Origin: Chloroflexota bacterium | Lineage (GTDB): Bacteria > Chloroflexota > Chloroflexia > Chloroheliales > Chloroheliaceae | Direction: 5' to 3' | NCBI GenBank assembly: GCA_902812345.1 | Contig: CADDZM010000009.1 | Location: 1 to 39,024 of the forward strand | DNA: 39,024 nt | Part shown: one piece after another, positions 19,886 through 27,553 of the stretch | Layout of the letters: every line of letters starts with the position of its first letter | Position numbering within the stretch: the first letter of the stretch is position 1 | The notes under the pieces: generated by a model | What the model saw: the letters and a program-made list of their open reading frames with translations, nothing else | What the model was told of the DNA's origin: nothing | The model's database searches: none | Translations under genes and position numbers: made by a program

Positions 19886-22079
19886 GTTTATAATCCCACT
19901 CTAAAAGGCCGCTTTCAACTTTTTTATTGGCCCAACCGATTACTTCTCGCCAGCATTGCCTCTGGCTGTGAGAAAGCCCGGCTACAAGCGTCTCCGCTAG
20001 CAATGGGTAATTGAAATGGTATTCCTGTTTGTCTTCTTCAATCAGGCCGCTCCCGGTTACTTCGTTCAGGGTCTGACCAAACTTGGTCTTATCGAGTTCA
20101 ATCCACCAGCCGGCTCCGTCCTGGCGGTAAAGGATTATCTGACGCAAGATTTCAAAGCTAAAGGTCTTGCCGCACAGGGCTGCCAGGCTCAGTAGAACCT
20201 GGGCTTCCGGGTTGAGCCCGGTGAGAATCCGCTTTACATAACCTGATACCGAGGCGGGAAGCTGGTTGTCCCACTCGGTTTTCCGCTCCCAGAGCGCGTT
20301 TTTAAGCTGTAACTGGTTTTCTTTGCACCAGTAAACGACCAGTTCCAGGGCCAGGCAGGGGTTGCCCTGGGAAATATCAAGGACAAGCTCGAGCAGTTCC
20401 GGGCTGGCCGGTTGGCCTAATTTGCGAGCAATAATCTGGGCCAGCTCGACCTTTTCCAGGCGGGCCATTTTATGGCAGACCTGGCTGCTGTCCCCGCCGC
20501 TCCACTGTAATAAGCGGCCTAGTTCCGGGGAAACTAACTCACTCGTGCCGGGCCGGATAGCGGTCAGGAAGACCAGCGAACGCAAGGCCGGGTGGTTTAG
20601 CCAGAACCGCAACATTCTTAACGATGGACCGGGCATATATTGCAAATCGTCCAGCACCAGGACAATCCGGCGGTTCCGGCTGAGCCAGCTTAAGACCTGG
20701 GCTGCCGCCGCAAAGACCGCTTCCGGGTTGGTTTCAGGGTTGCCCGGCTGGATACCCGGAAAAAGATGCGCCATTCCAGGCAGCAGCCGCGAAATTTCAG
20801 GGTTGCAATATTTCAAACATTCCTGTAACTCCGGCCCATCCATCCGGCCCAGGGCCTGTTCAAGCAATTCACTGACCGGGTTGAAAGGCAGGTCGTTTTG
20901 TTCGGGGTGACAGTTGATTTGCAAAACCTGGAACCCGGCTAACCGGGCCTGTCCGGCCAGCGTTTGCAGCAGGTGGCTCTTGCCGATACCCGCTTCACCT
21001 TCAAAAAGGGTCAGGGTGCCTTTACCTCGCAAAGCTGTTTCAAGCTGGGTTTTCCAGAGCGCTTGCTCGGCCTGCCGCCCTATAATCTCCGGCCCGCCCA
21101 GATGGGTTTCTTCCTGGATATTCGAGACCGGGAAAAGTGGGTTTAAACCATAATTAACAATGGCGCGCGGCCACTCGGTATTGATAATGGTTTCCGGTTC
21201 GGGCTGGAATTCCGGGCGCACCAGGGGAATGGGGATTCCAACCCGGCTTAAATTGGGGCGAGCCGTAATGCGCCCGGCCACGATGTTCTGGTATAGCTCC
21301 TGGGTAACCGGTAGTGGTTCCATATTCAAGCGGCTTTGCAATTTGCTGGCAAACTGGCGGTAGATTTGAATCGCTTCCTCGCGGCGGCCGTTTTCGGATA
21401 GCGATTGCATCAGTTTCAGGGCCGACTCTTCGTGCGAAAAGTCGCTTTCAAGGACACGTTGCAGGCAGCGCTGGTATTTTTCTTCCTGGCCTTTTTCCTT
21501 GTGCAAAGCGCCCATTTTTAATAGAAGCTCGGTCCATTCCTGGCGCAAGGCTTCGCGCCGGCTGACCGACCAATCCTCGTAAAGGTCTTCAGGCAGAAAT
21601 TCGCCGCCGTAGAGCGCGGCGGCCTCGGAATAAAGTTCAGGGCTGTTGTTTTGCTGGGCCTGGTGGTAGAGCCGTTTGAATTCCTCCAGGTCCACCCAGC
21701 TAATAAGGTTGTAATTCAGTTGAAGTTTGGCGCCTTCGGTCCGTAAATAGACCGAGTTGCTCGGCTTTTCGAGGTCCGGTTCAAGGGTCCGGCGCAAGCT
21801 GTAGACGGCCTGATTCAGGTTGTTGGCTGCCCGGTCCATTTCTAGTTCTGGCCACAAAAGCTCGGTAGCCTCCTGGCGGCTTATCTGGTAAGACCGCCTG
21901 GTCAGCAGGATTTTAAACAGGTTACGGGCTTTGCCGCTGCGCCACTGTTCGCTCTCAATTAGCCGGGTGCCTTGCTCAACCTCAAAACGACCTAGCATAA
22001 ATATTCGCAAAGATTGCGCTTTTTCGTTGTTTCCGGCTAATTTTAATTCTTTGACTAACATAGCATTTCCAATTTTCAC
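19872..22079 (-). CDS. SARP-family transcription regulator (winged helix + BTAD + AAA/NACHT-like ATPase)
   Basis: Residues about 22-110 form an OmpR-like winged helix (LGRFEVEQGTRLIESEQWRS, then LLWPE). Residues 115-270 form the BTAD helical repeat (WVDLEEFKRLY, then GEFLPEDLYEDW). An ATPase follows, with Walker A GEAGIGKS at 361-368 and Walker B LVLDD ending at Asp477-Asp478. A helical C-terminus of about 200 aa ends the protein. This is the layout of AfsR-like SARPs, which activate promoters at heptameric direct repeats. The annotated start is a GTG at 22079 with no clear ribosome site; the ATG six codons later has GGA at good spacing and may be the real start. The gene lies 32 bp after the 1486-aa gene and overlaps the giant gene by 14 nt, so all three are probably one transcript. 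I infer it is the local activator of both arms. Confidence 0.92.
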   Translation of the reverse strand: MKIGNAMLVKELKLAGNNEKAQSLRIFMLGRFEVEQGTRLIESEQWRSGKARNLFKILLTRRSYQISRQEATELLWPELEMDRAANNLNQAVYSLRRTLEPDLEKPSNSVYLRTEGAKLQLNYNLISWVDLEEFKRLYHQAQQNNSPELYSEAAALYGGEFLPEDLYEDWSVSRREALRQEWTELLLKMGALHKEKGQEEKYQRCLQRVLESDFSHEESALKLMQSLSENGRREEAIQIYRQFASKLQSRLNMEPLPVTQELYQNIVAGRITARPNLSRVGIPIPLVRPEFQPEPETIINTEWPRAIVNYGLNPLFPVSNIQEETHLGGPEIIGRQAEQALWKTQLETALRGKGTLTLFEGEAGIGKSHLLQTLAGQARLAGFQVLQINCHPEQNDLPFNPVSELLEQALGRMDGPELQECLKYCNPEISRLLPGMAHLFPGIQPGNPETNPEAVFAAAAQVLSWLSRNRRIVLVLDDLQYMPGPSLRMLRFWLNHPALRSLVFLTAIRPGTSELVSPELGRLLQWSGGDSSQVCHKMARLEKVELAQIIARKLGQPASPELLELVLDISQGNPCLALELVVYWCKENQLQLKNALWERKTEWDNQLPASVSGYVKRILTGLNPEAQVLLSLAALCGKTFSFEILRQIILYRQDGAGWWIELDKTKFGQTLNEVTGSGLIEEDKQEYHFNYPLLAETLVAGLSHSQRQCWREVIGWANKKVESGLLEWDYKHDQV

Positions 22080-22111
22080 TTGAGTTTGGCTAAGGACCGT
22101 AAACGTTAGGC

Positions 22112-25100
22112 CTACTTACAGGCTATTTCCCCGGGCTGGCAATTCCTTAATTTCAAAAAGACCGTGTTGCCTTCTATATAGACATCGTCCAACCGTTGGG
22201 CCGGATTTTGCTCTTTTAGCCAGGTCTTTAACTTGGCGCTGAGCTTCTCGGTTACCTTGTCCGGCGGTATGAAGAACCAGGGAAAACTCCCAACCTGGCT
22301 TTTTTTATCAGCCACGAATTCCAGGTTGCCTGAAACGGGGTCCACCTGTAAGGTGCCTGTCATCGTAGCCGTGAAGACAAAAGCTTGCATCCGAATGGTA
22401 ATAACCCCTTTAGGGTTCTTATCCGGCGCTTCCACGAAACTAACATCCGCCGGCACCAGCGCCCCTAAGGGGTTGGCATTTTTCAGACTCACATTAAAAT
22501 CTAGCTGGTTGGCTGTCAGAGGTTTGGTGGCCACGCCGGAGAATGTAACCTTATCCAGACTTAAGGCCATAAGGGTGTTCTGGATGAACGGTAAAAGCAG
22601 CAAACTCCACAGTAAGACAATCACCAGGATAATGGTCAGGAAAGCGAACAATACCGGGTGCCGCTGGATAAAGACCCAGCGCGAGCGGTAGATGTATTCA
22701 CCTTCGACGCTAACTGGCGCGGTTACAACCGGAGTCTGGGCAACGGTCCACTGCGGTTGGACCAGCACCTTGAAAGGCTGCGCCTGGCGGGCCTGGTCGC
22801 TGGGAGTTTTCTTACGCAGCATCACCTGTACTTTAACGTGTTGAGACTGGCCGGGCGCAAGGACAACGGTTGGCGGGTTGAACGAGCCGACGCTAAATTC
22901 GTTGGAAGGCGCCCATTGCATTGTCATCAGACCTTCACTCATCGAGCGGTTACGCAACAGCATTTCATAATTGGCCTTGTACCCTTTACCCCGGTGAGGC
23001 TGCAACCGGGCCTGGACCACAAGTGGCGCAAGCACCTGGATTTCAATCGGCATTATCGCCCGCACACCGGTCTGGGCGGTCGCGGTTACCACAATGCGAC
23101 CTTTGTAGAGGTCCGGTTTCACCTTATCGGAAATGTTGAGGGTAAGGGCGGTATGCTCGTTCCAGTTAGGGAACAAATTCACCATCGAATTTTCAAAGCT
23201 GAACCAGTTCGAGGGCAAACCTTCAATGTTCAGTTCAAAGTTATCCGGCAGGCTGGTCAGGTTCATCAGGAAAATCTGCTGGGTGGCGTTATTTCCGGCC
23301 ACAATGGTCATGTGCGGCTTTTCCAGGGTAATCTGGACGCGGGCAACCTCGCCGCCGGTGCTCATTGGCGAATAGGAGCGTTGCCCCGCCTGGGCTGGCT
23401 GGCTGGCCCCGCCAATAGGAGCAGCCGAAGTTGGTTGATTGGCAGACGTGCTTTGCCGGCTCACCGGGGTTCCCTGTGAGGCGGGCTGCTCCGAGGTATA
23501 AGCGGCGGGCTGCGCCTGGCCCTGGGCGGGCGTTTGCCGCCACAAAACGTTCTCGTCAATGCGAGCCGTAACCGGGGCCGGTTTTTCTTTACCCTTCCCG
23601 GTAATTCGCTGCCAGAAAGTACGTTTGGGCAGCCCGGCTACCGCCATGGCTGGCTCTTCTTCCGAGAGCGGGAGCGGGGCCGGTGCGAGCATTTCGGGCT
23701 GGGCCGTTATAACCGGGATAATCCCGGCCAGGGAGGTTTGGGGGGCGAGGGCGCTTTGCTGGCCCAATTTTACGGCAGGGCGTTTCTCGAAAACATTTCC
23801 AGGCTCGGCGGTGTTACCCGAAGCCGGGGCATTATTTAATAAAGGACCGGCGCCAGGCACCGCAATAGCCGAGGTCGGCTGGTTGTAGGTTGCCTCCGGG
23901 GCATCCGGGACTACCGGCAGGGTGGGGGCGGGCGCAGGATTGTGCGAGACCACTCCCGGCACCAGGTTTTGCTGCTGAAAGAAAGAGGCAAAGCTGAAAG
24001 GCTGGGCCGGGGCGGAATCTATTTCTTCAACCGGCGCTTCCGGCTCGGTTACCCGGGTTTGCTCAACACTAGCGGTCCCGGTAAGGTTCGGATGCACGGT
24101 GTCAACATCATCCAGGACCGGGTTGAAAGCCGGTCCGGTTGCGACCGCCGGGTCTTCAACTTCAACCGGCTTTGGGACGGGCGGTAAGACTTGCAACAAA
24201 AGGCTTTGCTCGGTGTGCAATTCGGAATAGTTCCGGCCTTTAACCATCAAACGGACCGGGTATAGACCCGGCACAGCGTTTTGGGGTAAATTCACCCGCA
24301 GGTAAAATTCTTCTTTCCAGTTCGGGAAAAGGTTGATGTTAGGCGCCGAGAACTGGTACCACGAGTCCATAAGCCCTTCCAGTTTAAGCTCGAACAAATC
24401 GGGAATGGGCGAATAATTCGTGATGCTAACAATTTGTTCCAGGTTTTCTTCAGGCCTCAAAGTCAGGTTAGCTGTACTCACTACCAGTTCTACCCGGGCG
24501 TCAGGAGAGAGTTTAACGGGCTGACCGGCCCCGGTGGCGCGGTAAAGCTTATCCGCTAAAACAGCAGACGGCAATACCTCGATGTCCAGGGGCACTTGTA
24601 CCTTATCCTCCGGCAGGTTGGCTAAAGTTACCACCAGGGTCGCCGGATATGCCCCGGGGGTAGTATCGGTAGGGGCTTCCAGCCGTAAATAAACCTGTTC
24701 TCGCCAGTTTGGGAACAAATTGATTTGTGAATATGAGAAGCCGTACCAGGTTTCGGGCAAACCTTCGATTTTAAGGTCGAAAAAGGCCGGGTTGCTCAGC
24801 AGGTTGACCAGGCTAATGAGCTGCTCGTTGCTGGCCCCGAGCTCAAAGCGGATTTTGACGTTTTCGACGCTTAATTCAAGATTTTCGTTCCGGAAGACGG
24901 CCGGTTCCAGGGTTAGCCCTTCTTCCGGGCTGGATTCTGCCGTAACCGCCGGGGGTTGCGTCGCTTGCGCGGTTGGTTCTACCCCGGTTATAGCCGGGTT
25001 TTCTTCGCCAGCCACCCCGGTTTCGAAGTTTTCCGTTGCGGTCGGGGCGGGAGTGTCCCACCAGAATTTTGAGGGTGCTTTAGTAGGTACCTCATCAATC

Positions 25101-26572
25101 AGGCTATTAATTTCAGGGGCGTCCGTATTTTCCGCCGTTTCAACCGGTTGCTCAACCGCTACGATTACAGGCACCGCCTGATTTTCCGGCTGTCCTACGT
25201 TAGCAGGCAGCGGGACCAGGACTGTCTCGGTGGTCGCGGGCGGTAATATAATACTTTCAGCAACTACAGGCTGATTGTCAGCGGGTTGAAGGTGTTCGGC
25301 TTCGAGCATCGAGGGAGCCGGGTTAATGACCGGCAGCGGTTGGTCCTGGGAAACCTGGCTGTCCGGGCGATTTTCCAGGACTGCTGGGAGTTCAACAGTG
25401 GTCAGGCTTGCGGCAGGTTCAATCGTGGGTTGGACCGGTGCAGCCGCTAAAGCAGCGCTTTGAATGGCTGCGGGTGATGGTTGCTGGGCTGGCGCAATTG
25501 GCACAAACAGGATAGGTTCGTGCTGGACCGGTTCGACTTTTTTCTTTTTCCAACCAAACAGCCTGGAACGCTGTCGAGGCTCGGCTTGGGGAGTTTCAGG
25601 CGCGGGCGCGGCAGGTGTAAAAGGCGGGTTCCAGGCCGGTTGCGGCGATACCGGTATGCTCTCTGCCAGGGGTGTAGCAGGGGTAATTGGGTGGTTAGCC
25701 AGATTAGGGGCGGCTGAGGCCGGCATACCCGGTCCAACAGGCGAAGCCGGAAAACCCGGCGGTAAAATCACGATGTCAAACTGCCGCCAGGTAGCCGCTT
25801 CAGGTTGGTATTCGGGTGTAGCTATGACGGCGATTAAATAACGGCCTGGCATGCCGTCTCCCGGAACGGCGATTTTCAGGTGAGCTGTCTCGCTCCAGTT
25901 GGGTGAAAGGTGCAGGAGCGGCGGCTGCACCGTTATCCACTCCGGCGGAAGCCCTTCCAGCTTTACGTTAAAATTTTGTGGGTTGGCCCCAAGGTTCAAC
26001 AGATGGGCTACTTGCTCGGCGGTCTGCCCGCAGGGAATGACCACTTCGCCAGATTCAAGGTCGAGTTGCAGTCTGGGAAAATCAGGGGCCGGGGGAGCGC
26101 CCGCCGGTTGGAAGTCTGGTGAGATTGGTCCGGGTTGCTCGACCGGGAAGACTGGGGCACCGCCATTGGTGTTTTTCGGAACCGTCATCATTCCATGTAC
26201 CGGGGGGACAGCAGGTCCGGTTGTTTCACCCTCGACTATAAGTTCAAGTTTAATGCTGGCGCTGACGTTTTCCTGGGCGCGTGCACTAGCCGTGATTATC
26301 AGGTTGTAACTCCCGGGCCGAACATCCACCGGGACCGCAACCGTTAGATTTATATTATCGCTCCAGTTGGGGAAAAGGTTGGCGCTCTGTTTATCAAAAG
26401 AAGCCCAGGGCGCAGGGATGCCGGAAATCGCCAGGTAAAAAAAGTCTGGCAGGGGAGTTAAATTAACCAGTGTAACTGGTTTTTCTAGCGTACTACCGGC
26501 TTTTGTGCGTAAGGAAGCCTCTGGGAGGCGTATCTCTATCCGCGCAACGTCTATGCCTGCAATATCCGTCAT
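22112..26572 (-). CDS. 1486-aa single-pass membrane protein with five NLFPNW Ig-like modules
   Basis: ATG at 26572 with GAGG 6 nt upstream. Five related Ig-like modules of about 105 aa each carry a conserved pattern of VxLxNxxxxPxxFxLxIxGLP..W followed by a NLFPNW-type motif at residues near 67, 224 (LSPNW), 621, 749 and 1135. They resemble NEW3/CARDB-type domains. Long Pro/Ala/Glu/Val linkers join them, two with basic patches (FGWKKKKVEP, WQRITGKGKEKP). A membrane segment lies at about 1303-1328, preceded by basic residues (RSRWVFIQRHP), then about 150 C-terminal residues. There is no signal peptide. By the positive-inside rule the five modules face the cytoplasm and only the tail is outside. 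It is the first gene of the minus operon. The function is not known; I infer a scaffold or anchor for the surface machinery or for the eCIS particle. Confidence 0.85.
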   Translation of the reverse strand: MTDIAGIDVARIEIRLPEASLRTKAGSTLEKPVTLVNLTPLPDFFYLAISGIPAPWASFDKQSANLFPNWSDNINLTVAVPVDVRPGSYNLIITASARAQENVSASIKLELIVEGETTGPAVPPVHGMMTVPKNTNGGAPVFPVEQPGPISPDFQPAGAPPAPDFPRLQLDLESGEVVIPCGQTAEQVAHLLNLGANPQNFNVKLEGLPPEWITVQPPLLHLSPNWSETAHLKIAVPGDGMPGRYLIAVIATPEYQPEAATWRQFDIVILPPGFPASPVGPGMPASAAPNLANHPITPATPLAESIPVSPQPAWNPPFTPAAPAPETPQAEPRQRSRLFGWKKKKVEPVQHEPILFVPIAPAQQPSPAAIQSAALAAAPVQPTIEPAASLTTVELPAVLENRPDSQVSQDQPLPVINPAPSMLEAEHLQPADNQPVVAESIILPPATTETVLVPLPANVGQPENQAVPVIVAVEQPVETAENTDAPEINSLIDEVPTKAPSKFWWDTPAPTATENFETGVAGEENPAITGVEPTAQATQPPAVTAESSPEEGLTLEPAVFRNENLELSVENVKIRFELGASNEQLISLVNLLSNPAFFDLKIEGLPETWYGFSYSQINLFPNWREQVYLRLEAPTDTTPGAYPATLVVTLANLPEDKVQVPLDIEVLPSAVLADKLYRATGAGQPVKLSPDARVELVVSTANLTLRPEENLEQIVSITNYSPIPDLFELKLEGLMDSWYQFSAPNINLFPNWKEEFYLRVNLPQNAVPGLYPVRLMVKGRNYSELHTEQSLLLQVLPPVPKPVEVEDPAVATGPAFNPVLDDVDTVHPNLTGTASVEQTRVTEPEAPVEEIDSAPAQPFSFASFFQQQNLVPGVVSHNPAPAPTLPVVPDAPEATYNQPTSAIAVPGAGPLLNNAPASGNTAEPGNVFEKRPAVKLGQQSALAPQTSLAGIIPVITAQPEMLAPAPLPLSEEEPAMAVAGLPKRTFWQRITGKGKEKPAPVTARIDENVLWRQTPAQGQAQPAAYTSEQPASQGTPVSRQSTSANQPTSAAPIGGASQPAQAGQRSYSPMSTGGEVARVQITLEKPHMTIVAGNNATQQIFLMNLTSLPDNFELNIEGLPSNWFSFENSMVNLFPNWNEHTALTLNISDKVKPDLYKGRIVVTATAQTGVRAIMPIEIQVLAPLVVQARLQPHRGKGYKANYEMLLRNRSMSEGLMTMQWAPSNEFSVGSFNPPTVVLAPGQSQHVKVQVMLRKKTPSDQARQAQPFKVLVQPQWTVAQTPVVTAPVSVEGEYIYRSRWVFIQRHPVLFAFLTIILVIVLLWSLLLLPFIQNTLMALSLDKVTFSGVATKPLTANQLDFNVSLKNANPLGALVPADVSFVEAPDKNPKGVITIRMQAFVFTATMTGTLQVDPVSGNLEFVADKKSQVGSFPWFFIPPDKVTEKLSAKLKTWLKEQNPAQRLDDVYIEGNTVFLKLRNCQPGEIACK

Positions 26573-26708
26573 GTTACCCTCGGATTATTCCGGTCAACCC
26601 ACATAAGCGTCGTTATCTCTATTTATTAAATTTGTCGGGGTCAAAACGTGGTGGTTCGCACAAAAAATTAAAAGCAGTTACTTCAGGATTAATAATAAAT
26701 CCTCTAAG

Positions 26709-26738
26709 AATATACTTCTGCTTAATTTGCACTTAATT
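26709..26738 (-). promoter_or_regulatory. Candidate SARP operator and promoter of the surface-protein operon
   Basis: On the minus strand AATTAAG (26738-26732) and AATTAAG (26727-26721) are direct repeats exactly 11 bp apart. The second is followed by CAGAAG and then TATATT (26714-26709), a 5/6 match to the -10 box. SARP regulators bind heptamer direct repeats at 11-bp spacing just upstream of the -10 box. The leader to the start codon would be about 130 nt. Confidence 0.6.
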
Positions 26739-27130
26739 ATATCTTGGATATTGATTAAGCGCAAGGACTAAATGGGCTATTTTTATTAATTTCTCTGCAA
26801 CCAAAGTAAGATTAATGTTTTTTTAATACCAGGGAATTAAGTGCAGCTGGTGTCGTGTATTTATTATAAGGGTTTTTGATTATTGGAAAGCCAAAATCTT
26901 TAAAAAAAGACGGGATATACCGGTTTAATTATTTAAAAATTAGCAAAATTAAGGTGAAAATTAGTTATAAAGTAGGAAATTTTCTCTATATAAATATGTC
27001 ATAATTGGGGATATAATTATTTTGGCAGGCTACTTAAATTAATGCGGAATAGATAATCCTTAAAACCTGATAAATTTACTGTCAGTGTTATAACAAATTA
27101 ATGAACTTTTATTTTCTTAATCTTTACAAG

Positions 27131-27186
27131 AATTAAGCCAAAATTAAGCCAAAATTAAGCAGGAAAAAATATATTACTGATATACT
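27131..27186 (+). promoter_or_regulatory. Candidate SARP operator and promoter of the eCIS operon
   Basis: Three direct repeats of AATTAAG start at 27131, 27142 and 27153, exactly 11 bp apart; the first two share the full unit AATTAAGCCAA. The third reads AATTAAGCAG, as does the promoter-proximal copy on the other strand. TATATT (27170-27175) begins 10 bp after the last heptamer, and TATACT (27181-27186) is an alternative -10 box. The start codon at 27284 is about 100 nt downstream. Confidence 0.65.
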
Positions 27187-27283
27187 GAATTAAATTAGCG
27201 AATGTTTCAATCGAAAGTTGCGTAAATTATAAATTCTAAAGGTCAAATTAATTTCTGGAGACTTTTGGAAAAGGAGCCAGAAA

Positions 27284-27553
27284 GTGTCTTCTCGTCAATA
27301 CTCGTCCTTTTTGCTACGATTTTGGCTTATAAACGACACGACAAACGGTTTAACTTCCGATAATGCTGCATCTTCGCTAGTCTTGCAACTGCAAAACCTG
27401 CAAACCGGGACAACCTGGCGGTTGGAAAGCCTGGAAGAACTTAACACTTTGCTCGGCAAAACCCTTGAAAAGTCCGAAATGCTTTTGCCAGGTGGCCCTT
27501 TACCAGGGAAAGGTTTGCCGGCCGTAACACGTCTGGATGCTGAAGTCGAATGA
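27284..27553 (+). CDS. Small 89-aa protein at the head of the eCIS operon
   Basis: GTG start with AAGGAG 7 nt upstream. The stop overlaps the next start (ATGA), so it is translationally coupled to the ATPase gene. The pattern SFLLRFWL...LQLQNLQTGTTWRLESLEEL resembles small proteins common beside such ATPases (an F-x-R-x-W strand, a short beta hairpin, then a F/W-x-SLEEL helix). About the last 25 residues are Pro/Gly-rich and look flexible. I do not know a named function; an adaptor for the AAA+ ATPase is a guess from position. Confidence 0.8.
   Translation: MSSRQYSSFLLRFWLINDTTNGLTSDNAASSLVLQLQNLQTGTTWRLESLEELNTLLGKTLEKSEMLLPGGPLPGKGLPAVTRLDAEVE

Larger units (their letters stand above)
26573..27283. 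other. Divergent AT-rich control region, no gene
   Basis: These 711 bp separate the minus-strand surface operon from the plus-strand eCIS operon and are much more AT-rich than the genes. No convincing ORF is present. The heptamer AATTAAG occurs on the plus strand at 26835, 26947, 27131, 27142 and 27153, and on the minus strand at 26732-26738 and 26721-26727. A 6-bp hairpin (AGGATT/AATCCT, 26685-26703) lies about where the minus-strand mRNA would begin. Confidence 0.75.

Noticed and set aside
27131-27163. A short CRISPR-like array
   Set aside because: The units are 11 bp without spacers; the pattern fits a regulator operator, not CRISPR.
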